Part shown: positions 1 to 5,394 of the stretch, one piece after another
Position numbering within the stretch: position 1 is the stretch's first letter
Layout of the letters: each line of letters starts with the position of its first letter
NCBI GenBank assembly: GCA_900555765.1
Contig: USMA01000032.1
Location: 1-9,043 of the forward strand
From: an uncultured Collinsella sp.
GTDB taxonomy: Bacteria; Actinomycetota; Coriobacteriia; Coriobacteriales; Coriobacteriaceae
Direction: 5' to 3'
Length of the DNA: 9,043 bases
Translations under genes and position numbers: made by a program
Notes under the pieces: model-generated
What the model was told of the DNA's origin: nothing
Seen by the model: only the letters and a program-made list of their open reading frames with translations
Database searches by the model: none

Positions 1-148
1 AGCGGAAGTCCAGATACAGCCCGCTGCGCACCACGGCCAGCACCTCGCCGCCCATCCGGGCCTGCCACTCCTCGTGGGTCTCAGGCCGTTTGGATGCAAA
101 GGGCTTGCGGGGGTCGAAGAATTTTTCTTTTTCAGAAATCAAAATCAT
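1..148 (-). CDS. Unidentified protein, N-terminal 49 codons (runs off the left edge)
   Basis: This is the fourth gene of the hydrogenase operon, open from its start to the window edge. The visible protein begins MILISEKEKFFDPRKPFASK and ends near VVRSGLYLDFR. A GGAGGT site lies immediately before ATG at 148 and about 7 nt before an in-frame TTG at 142, so the TTG may be the real start (47 visible codons). Its 5' end overlaps the end of the NuoC-like gene by 17 nt (ATG) or 11 nt (TTG), which suggests translational coupling. Operon logic predicts a HycE/NuoD-type large subunit here, but the usual GPQHP-type opening is not seen. The stretch EVLAVVRSGLYLDFR resembles, weakly, the start of DUF2201/VWA-like putative metallopeptidases (pattern R-x-x-L-Y-L-x-x-R). 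Too little is visible to name it. Confidence 0.6.
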   Translation of the reverse strand, partial: MILISEKEKFFDPRKPFASKRPETHEEWQARMGGEVLAVVRSGLYLDFR

Positions 149-911
149 ACCTCCGCTTCTTCGGGGCGGAACCCCTCTTTTTGTGCTCTGCGTCGGCCAG
201 CAGCGCCGCAGCAGCTGAGTTGTCTGCCTTGGCGGCAAGCGCCGCGCGGACCTTGGCTGCTTTCTCGGGATCCATGGCAGCGAGCTTTGCCTCCATCTCG
301 GCAGCCTTGAGCGCGGCCTTCGCAGCAGCCTCATCGTGCTGAGCATCGGAGCCGGCAGCCGCAGCGGGCTGAGCAGCGGCGCCCGCGGCATCGCCGGCGC
401 TCGCAGCGCCCTCCCCTGCAGCCGCCGCAGCCGCGGCGGCCTTTTCGGCAGCGGCCTTGCGCGCCTTGGCTTCGGCGGCGGCACGGACCTTCATGGCCTT
501 CTCGCGCGCGGCCTTCACCTCGGGCGTGATAACGCTCATGGGCTCGGCAGTCGAAACATGGTAGAAAAAGCCCTTAAAGTCAATCTGCATGTCGGTGATG
601 GCAAGGCCAAACAGGTCGTGGGCCTCATTTTCAAACGGGAACACCGCGGGGTAATACGAGCTGATGGACGGAATCTCCTGGTACTGGTCGATGCCCTCAA
701 CCACCAGGTTCTCAATCGCATAGCTGCCGTCCTGCGCAATATGCTCCTGAGCAGCACGAACGTTGATAAACGTATAGACCAAGCGATACGAGCCGTCGTC
801 GACGTTGCGTTCAGCGTGCATTTGCACAAAGCGCGCGCCGCCGCCCTTGAGCGCCTGGACATGCGGCAGGAGCTCGTCGATCCCGACGGTGGTATAGATT
901 GCCTTTTGCAT
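132..911 (-). CDS. NuoC-like 30-kDa subunit of a group 4 hydrogenase, with Ala-rich C-terminal tail
   Basis: This 259-residue protein corresponds to the 30-kDa subunit (NuoC) of complex I and to the N-terminal part of HycE. In group 4 hydrogenases this subunit sits on the cytoplasmic arm beside the catalytic large subunit and the HycG-type iron-sulfur subunit. Residues 1 to about 125 form the family domain, with the signature ENEAHDLFGL at 94-103, matching the conserved E-x-E-x-x-D-x-F-G pattern. Residues about 130-245 are a low-complexity Ala/Lys/Glu tail (29 of residues 151-200 are Ala), followed by a basic KKRR and an acidic-aromatic YDFDF end. Family members usually stop soon after the first domain or continue into a NuoD-like domain, so the tail is unusual. 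The start has AGGAGG 7 nt upstream, and the ATG shares one base with the TAA of the HycG-like gene (TAATG). The family call is firm; the role of the tail is unknown. Confidence 0.88.
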   Translation of the reverse strand: MQKAIYTTVGIDELLPHVQALKGGGARFVQMHAERNVDDGSYRLVYTFINVRAAQEHIAQDGSYAIENLVVEGIDQYQEIPSISSYYPAVFPFENEAHDLFGLAITDMQIDFKGFFYHVSTAEPMSVITPEVKAAREKAMKVRAAAEAKARKAAAEKAAAAAAAAGEGAASAGDAAGAAAQPAAAAGSDAQHDEAAAKAALKAAEMEAKLAAMDPEKAAKVRAALAAKADNSAAAALLADAEHKKRGSAPKKRRYDFDF

Positions 912-1474
912 TACTCGGCCTCCTTTGCAGTGGCGGGCGTCCCAGCAGGCGCGTCGCCGGCCCCCGCAGCCACAAACCCGTCCTCGCCCAGCTCAACGCC
1001 ACCGTCCCAAGTAGCGGCACCGCCCACGGTAAGCGGGTCGCCGCCAGCGCGCATCACGGCCTCCTTCTGGTCCAGGATGCCACACGCCTCCACGATGGCA
1101 TCGATCACCGTCTCGGGGCGAATGGCGCACCCGGGCGCGTACACGTCCACGGGAATCGCGCGGTCCACGCCGCCGATCACGTTATAGGCATCGCGGAACA
1201 CGCCGCCCGAACACGCGCAGATGCCGCACGCCACCACGCACTTGGGCTCGAGCATCTGGTTGTAGATCTGGCGCACGACAGGCAGGTTCTGGGCAGTGAT
1301 CGACCCGGTCACCATAAAGTTTTCCGCATGCTTGGGGTTGCCGGTGTTGACCACGCCAAAGCGCTCCGCATCGAACAGCGGCGTGAGCGAGGCCAGCACC
1401 TCGATATCGCATCCGTTGCAGCTCGAGCCGTCGTAATGAATAACCCACGGCGAGCGCGACATTTTATGATCCAT
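911..1474 (-). CDS. HycG/NuoB-like [4Fe-4S] small subunit of a group 4 [NiFe] hydrogenase
   Basis: This 187-residue soluble subunit would carry the proximal (N2-like) [4Fe-4S] cluster that passes electrons to or from the NiFe site. Cluster ligands are visible: C19 and C22 in SSCNGCDIE, C86 in CGICACSGG and C116 in YAPGC. The spaced C-x-x-C, rather than the adjacent CC of respiratory NuoB, together with the following LTPLFDAERFG stretch (close to E. coli HycG as I recall it), points to the Hyc/Ech hydrogenase branch rather than true complex I. C79, C83 and C88 are extra cysteines around the third ligand. Residues after about 150 form a loose Gly/Ala/Glu tail. An AGGAGG site lies about 8 nt before the ATG. 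The gene begins 12 nt after the stop of the fused membrane subunit and overlaps the NuoC-like gene by one base, so the three are co-transcribed. Confidence 0.92.
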   Translation of the reverse strand: MDHKMSRSPWVIHYDGSSCNGCDIEVLASLTPLFDAERFGVVNTGNPKHAENFMVTGSITAQNLPVVRQIYNQMLEPKCVVACGICACSGGVFRDAYNVIGGVDRAIPVDVYAPGCAIRPETVIDAIVEACGILDQKEAVMRAGGDPLTVGGAATWDGGVELGEDGFVAAGAGDAPAGTPATAKEAE

Positions 1475-1486
1475 GGATGCCGCCTC

Positions 1487-4369
1487 CTAAATAAATACGT
1501 CGACGAGGATGGGCATAAGGTTGAGCAGGCCAAACACCAGCGCCACGCCCCATCCGAGCCTAAAGCAGCTGCGCCAGGTGCTGCGTGCGAAGGTGTTGTC
1601 GATCAGGACCTCGACAAAATACGTCGCGGCCATCACGACCAGGGCTACGACCCAGCTCACGGGGTTGTCCCAAACAAAGAACATGCCCACCCACATCAAA
1701 AACAGCACGGTCTCGCACCAGTGCATAAGGGTCATCTTGGCCAGCGTGCCGCCGCTCATCTCGGTGGCGACGCCCTGGACGATCTCCTGATGCGCATGAT
1801 GCGAGTACGAAAGATCGAACGGCGACTTGCGCAGCTTGATGGTAAGCACCGCGAGCAACGCGAGAAAAATGGGTGCGCTGTACACGATGATGGGGGCCGA
1901 CTGCCCCGTCACGGCGATGGAATCGAAGCTGTCGGTGGCAAGGTACAGGCCCACGCTCATCAGCAGAACGGCGGGCTCGTAGCTCATAACCTGCAGCAGC
2001 TCACGATCGGCGCCAACCTGGGCAAACGGGCTTTGCGTCGAGGCGGACGCCAGCACCACAAAGATCGCGGCGAGGGTAACCATAAACGCGCACAGCAGCG
2101 TGTTGGAGCCCGACACAAAGATGCCGCCGCCCACAACGGTAAAGATGAGCGCGCACGCCATGTAGGTATCGTCCATGGTGTTTACGCTGGCAGGGGCTTT
2201 GCGCAGCAGCTTGGCAACGTCGTAGAAAGGCTGGAGCAGGCGCGGACCCACACGGCCCTGCATGCGGGCGGACAGCTTGCGGTCAACGCCGTCGATCAGG
2301 CCGCCCACAAGCGGCGCTAGCAGGGCAAACACCACGGTACCAATAAAGATGCCCACGACACCCGAACCTTCAAAATACTTACCGCGCAGCACCGAGGGCG
2401 CACTCATGGCAAGCCGCTCGGGCCCAATCCACGCGCAACACAGCAGCGCAAACAAGATAATGCTGCAGCACACGACGCTACCCGCGGGGCCAATACGCTT
2501 CTCGCCAAGGGCGTCCTCCGAGTACCAATTGCGCTTTTCAGCCTTCACCTCGTGTCCCATCGAGCCGCGGAAATGGCGGTAATTGTCGGTTCCCACACCC
2601 GAAAGATATACGTTTACGTGCGGTTTGTTGCTCACGCGGAATGAAGTCAGCAGCACCACGGCGATAAAAGCCACGATAACCACCATCAGATACATGGCGT
2701 CCTTGCCGATAACGTATGGCACGCGTCCAAACACCATGGCCAAGTAAGGCGACACCAGGCCGCTCGAGATGAGCGGGAACGCCACGCAGCACAGAATCAG
2801 CAGCGCGGCGATAGTGTTGAGGGCCATCCATTCGGTCTTATGGACATTGACCTCAACGTTTTGAGCCGTGGGGTCGACGCCCGAAAGCTTGGCAAGCCAC
2901 TTGCCCCAGAAGAAGAACGTCGCGGCCGAGCCAAAGGCCAGCACCATGATCATGAGCACGTTGCCAGTCTGCGCAAACGCCACCAGGGCACCCCACTTGG
3001 ACACGAGCATGCCAAACGGCGCCACAAACATGCCCATGATGCCCAGCATCATCAGGCGCGTCAGGTGCGGCATGCGGCTGAACATACCGTCCATGTCCTC
3101 GATATCGCGGCTGCCGATATGATGCTCGGCCGTGCCCACGCACAGGAACAGCAGCGACTTGGCCACCGTGTGGAACAGGATCAGGAAGATGGCCGCCCAT
3201 ACGGCCTCGGGTGCGCCGACACCCAAGCAGGCACTGATAAGGCCCAAGTTGGAAATGGTGGAGTACGCGAGCACGCGTTTGGCGTTGCTCTGCGAGATGG
3301 CCATGAGGGCAGCGAGCAAAAACGTGATGGCACCCACACTCGTGACCATAAAGCCGGTCACAGGGTAGATGGCATAGAGCGGGCTCAGCTTGACCATTAG
3401 GAACACGCCGGCCTTGACCATGGTTGACGAGTGGAGCAGGGCGCTCGTGGGAGTGGGGGCAACCATGGCACCCAACAGCCAAGTGTGGAACGGCATCTGT
3501 GCGGCCTTGGTGAGTGCGGCGAGCGACAACAGGATGACCGGCATCACCAGCAGCGCGGATTGCGCGGTTCCGGCGCCGGAAAGCTCGATCATGCCCGAGA
3601 TGGTCAGCGGCATGCCGTTCACGTGCAGGTACATGAGTCCGGCCAAAAACGCGATACCGCCCAGCATGTTGAGGATGATCTGGGTGAAGGCGTTCTTGAT
3701 GGCCTCGGGCGTGCGCGTGTAGCCAATCATAAGGAACGAGCACACGGTGGTGATTTCCCAGCCGCAGAACAGCCACTCAAGGTTGTCGCTCGTCACGATG
3801 ACGAACATGGCTGAGAGGAACAGGAATATAAGCGCCAGGAACTGCGGGCGACGGTCGGGCGCGGTCTGCCCGCGCAGCGCAGCCTCGTGCTCGTCGTGGG
3901 CCTGGAAGTCCTTCATGTAGCCCAGGGCATACACGCAGATAAGGCTGCCGACGATGCCGACGGCGAGGACCATGATCACGCTCATGTAGTCCAGGTAGAG
4001 CGGGGTTGCGGTGACGGCTTCGGTCGCGGGCAGCGTCATGGCTGCAAAGGCGAGCGAGCCCACCAACTGGACTATGCCGAGCACCGTGGTGAGCGCGTTC
4101 CTATATTTGTACGCGTTGTACAGGATGACGGCGCACAGGATGACGTCGATAACGGAACTGATGATCGAGAGCACATGCGAGGTGCCGGGGGCAACCTCAA
4201 AGCTCTGCGGACCCGTGCCAAAAAACATGACGGCGACTACAACTGTCACCGCCATAATAATGCCGGAGCCTATGAGCCCCACCGCATCGCGGGCGCGGTC
4301 ACCGCGCGCGAGCAGCATGCCCAGCGCCGGTACCAGCGGAAACAGGGTAAGGAAATACAGTAGCGTCAT
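1487..4369 (-). CDS. Fused NuoL/HycC-type antiporter and NuoH/HycD-type membrane subunit of a group 4 hydrogenase
   Basis: One uninterrupted frame of 960 residues joins two subunits that are normally separate (E. coli HycC about 608 and HycD about 307 residues). Residues 1 to about 640 are a proton/sodium-antiporter-like subunit. Likely ion-path residues are visible: E205 in CGWE, K288 in TKAAQMPFHTWL, H313 and K319 in LLHSSTMVKAG, H400 and K404 in FHTVAKS, and K458. Residues about 665-960 are NuoH/HycD-like: RMQGRVGPRLLQPFYDVAKL (702-721), ADRELLQVMSYEP (787-799) and KSPFDLSYSHHAHQE (848-862) with TE at 869-870. These loops contact the HycG-type subunit. The joining region near 600-640 is hydrophilic and charged. 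The protein would conserve energy as an ion gradient when protons are reduced to H2. It is the first gene of the operon: a GGGGGAG site sits about 7 nt before ATG and a terminator closes the upstream gene. It ends in TAG, and the next ribosome site overlaps the stop. Confidence 0.93.
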   Translation of the reverse strand: MTLLYFLTLFPLVPALGMLLARGDRARDAVGLIGSGIIMAVTVVVAVMFFGTGPQSFEVAPGTSHVLSIISSVIDVILCAVILYNAYKYRNALTTVLGIVQLVGSLAFAAMTLPATEAVTATPLYLDYMSVIMVLAVGIVGSLICVYALGYMKDFQAHDEHEAALRGQTAPDRRPQFLALIFLFLSAMFVIVTSDNLEWLFCGWEITTVCSFLMIGYTRTPEAIKNAFTQIILNMLGGIAFLAGLMYLHVNGMPLTISGMIELSGAGTAQSALLVMPVILLSLAALTKAAQMPFHTWLLGAMVAPTPTSALLHSSTMVKAGVFLMVKLSPLYAIYPVTGFMVTSVGAITFLLAALMAISQSNAKRVLAYSTISNLGLISACLGVGAPEAVWAAIFLILFHTVAKSLLFLCVGTAEHHIGSRDIEDMDGMFSRMPHLTRLMMLGIMGMFVAPFGMLVSKWGALVAFAQTGNVLMIMVLAFGSAATFFFWGKWLAKLSGVDPTAQNVEVNVHKTEWMALNTIAALLILCCVAFPLISSGLVSPYLAMVFGRVPYVIGKDAMYLMVVIVAFIAVVLLTSFRVSNKPHVNVYLSGVGTDNYRHFRGSMGHEVKAEKRNWYSEDALGEKRIGPAGSVVCCSIILFALLCCAWIGPERLAMSAPSVLRGKYFEGSGVVGIFIGTVVFALLAPLVGGLIDGVDRKLSARMQGRVGPRLLQPFYDVAKLLRKAPASVNTMDDTYMACALIFTVVGGGIFVSGSNTLLCAFMVTLAAIFVVLASASTQSPFAQVGADRELLQVMSYEPAVLLMSVGLYLATDSFDSIAVTGQSAPIIVYSAPIFLALLAVLTIKLRKSPFDLSYSHHAHQEIVQGVATEMSGGTLAKMTLMHWCETVLFLMWVGMFFVWDNPVSWVVALVVMAATYFVEVLIDNTFARSTWRSCFRLGWGVALVFGLLNLMPILVDVFI

Positions 4370-4409
4370 ACCATCACTCCCCCATGCAAAAACGCTGCAA
4401 TTGTTTAAC

Positions 4410-4438
4410 GTTATAGCTCAATTACGGGGTTGCGGTGG
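4410..4438 (-). promoter_or_regulatory. Weak candidate promoter for the hydrogenase operon
   Basis: Reading the minus strand, TATAAC (4415-4410) is the best -10-like hexamer between the upstream terminator and the operon's first ATG. The hexamer 17 nt upstream (CCACCG) does not resemble a -35, so the call rests mainly on position. AATTG...CAATT arms flank the hexamer (5 bp, 15-nt spacer) and could be a regulator site. No clear FNR-type TTGAT-N4-ATCAA box is seen. Confidence 0.22.
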
Positions 4439-4511
4439 CAGGTTTTCGGTCAACTGGGGAGTTTTAGGCGTACGGGGCAAGGGCACGTCCGCTTTGGAGC
4501 AGAGGGGCGGC

Positions 4512-4537
4512 AAGAAAAATGCGCCCCCGTGGGCGCA
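4512..4537 (-). terminator. Rho-independent terminator of the small HTH gene
   Basis: On the minus strand the stem TGCGCCC / GGGCGCA (7 bp, 4-nt loop, 4520-4537) is followed directly by TTTTT (4519-4515). It begins 13 nt past the TAG of the HTH gene, in its direction of transcription. It separates that gene from the hydrogenase operon, so the operon needs its own promoter. Confidence 0.85.
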
Positions 4538-4549
4538 CCATCCCGTTTG

Positions 4550-4954
4550 CTATTCCGCCTTTTTAACGCGTGGCTTGCGACCGCGCGGCTTATCGACCAG
4601 TGCGAACTCACCGCCCTCGCGGTACTGGCGGCACCAAGCCTTGACCGAAGACTCGCTGGGAATCTTGTGCTTGATCATGGCCTCGCGAACCGTTAAGCCG
4701 TTTTCCAAGCGATCCTTAACCACGGCGAGCTTAACTTCGTACGAATAGGTGTGATGATGCGAACCGGCGTTGAGAACGGCGTCGGCACCGCCCACGGCAT
4801 ACGCACGGGCCCACTGACGAGCTGTGGCCTGGGGAATGCCAAGCTCCGCGGCGAGGGCGCGATGACCGACCCCCTCTTGGGGGATCTCGACGGCGCGCTG
4901 CCTAACCTCGGGCGCATGCGTGCGAGTCCTTGTTGCTTCCGACATACCTGCCAC
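4550..4954 (-). CDS. Small double helix-turn-helix protein, orphan IS3/IS150-OrfA-like
   Basis: A 134-residue (GTG at 4954) or 131-residue (ATG at 4945) DNA-binding protein. Two HTH units are visible: residues about 15-55 with ALAAELGIPQATARQWARAY, and about 72-115 with REAMIKHKIPSESSVKAWCR. A basic tail, PRGRKPRVKK, follows. This duplicated layout is typical of the HTH_28/OrfA (InsE/InsJ-like) part of IS3-family transposases, but no OrfB with a DDE domain follows: a terminator and then the hydrogenase operon do. It may be a domesticated or stranded transposase fragment, or a free-standing regulator. AAGAAG lies 8 nt before the ATG and AAGG 7 nt before the GTG, so the start is not settled. 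The frame is intact and its own terminator suggests it is expressed. Its target is unknown. Confidence 0.8.
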   Translation of the reverse strand: MAGMSEATRTRTHAPEVRQRAVEIPQEGVGHRALAAELGIPQATARQWARAYAVGGADAVLNAGSHHHTYSYEVKLAVVKDRLENGLTVREAMIKHKIPSESSVKAWCRQYREGGEFALVDKPRGRKPRVKKAE

Positions 4955-5277
4955 TTCTTAGCCTTAACCGTTAATCTGCTTTCTTACGTGCAAGTTAGAT
5001 AGTAGCATTTTACTGTTTGCTCAAAGCAGTTAATTAAAATAGACGCGGCGTTATCTGGGCATTTGGCACCAAATTACGACATTTCTTTATCGATTATTTA
5101 CGCTGGTAGCTGACTCGCAGCTAATCGTCATTCGCTTGTCAACAAAATTGGCATCTCTTTATGTCCTTTGGTATAGAGGATATAGTTATTAACCCCTCCC
5201 CCAATAATTTTGAGTGATCTGCAAGGCAGTAGACGTCCTCACTCCTCATGATTACCGCGCATTGCCATCCACCGGAG
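4955..5277. other. Gene-free AT-rich intergenic stretch
   Basis: No credible gene is seen here. A hand count over 4981-5220 gives 92 G/C of 240 bases (38%), far below the flanking genes. It holds the candidate HTH promoter and a perfect 6-bp inverted repeat, TAGCTG-N5-CAGCTA, at 5107-5123. A 60-codon minus-strand open frame (5139-5321) runs into the terminator stem, has no ribosome site that I can see, and looks non-coding. The composition fits a promoter region or a remnant of transferred DNA next to the orphan transposase-like gene. Confidence 0.6.
4996..5024 (-). promoter_or_regulatory. Candidate promoter of the HTH gene
   Basis: On the minus strand TTGAGC (5024-5019) and TATCTA (5001-4996) are 17 nt apart. 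An overlapping alternative -10, TACTAT (5004-4999), is preceded by TGC, an extended -10 feature. The -35 falls inside an imperfect palindrome, TTTGCTCAAA on the plus strand, which could bind a regulator. The match to consensus is only partial. Confidence 0.33.
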
Positions 5278-5319
5278 CAAAACAAAAAGGGCGGGACCTG
5301 CTGCGCTTGCAGGTCCCGC
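5278..5319 (-). terminator. Rho-independent terminator downstream of the flavoprotein gene
   Basis: An 11-bp perfect stem, GCGGGACCTGC (5291-5301) with its complement at 5309-5319 and a 7-nt loop, is followed on the minus strand by CC and then TTTTTGTTTTG. It lies about 75 nt beyond the last stop codon of the flavoprotein reading frame. Its presence beyond the second half, and not after the internal TAG, supports 5395-7431 having evolved as one gene. Confidence 0.92.
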
Positions 5320-5394
5320 ACCGGTTGACACCCGACAGGACACAGCCGGGCGAGACGGATCCGTGCTACCGCCCCGCCTGGCCGCGATGTTCAA

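Noticed and set aside
336..1187. Plus-strand open frame opposite the NuoC-like and HycG-like genes
   Set aside because: Low-complexity product mirrored from the alanine-rich tail; no ribosome site or motif.
899..2320. Long plus-strand open frame (473 codons) opposite the hydrogenase genes
   Set aside because: Antisense shadow of GC-rich genes with strong motifs on the other strand; its protein is His/Arg-rich with no family features.
2853..3776. Minus-strand alternative frame inside the fused membrane subunit
   Set aside because: Out of frame within a gene with clear NuoL motifs; no transmembrane or family signature of its own.
4381..5040. Complete IS element around the HTH gene
   Set aside because: No second open frame, no matching terminal inverted repeats and no target-site duplication could be found by eye.
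5139..5321. 60-codon minus-strand open frame
   Set aside because: Begins in the terminator stem, has no ribosome site, and no recognisable protein features.
5325..5353. Plus-strand TTGACA as a -35
   Set aside because: No -10-like hexamer lies 16-18 nt downstream and no plus-strand gene follows.
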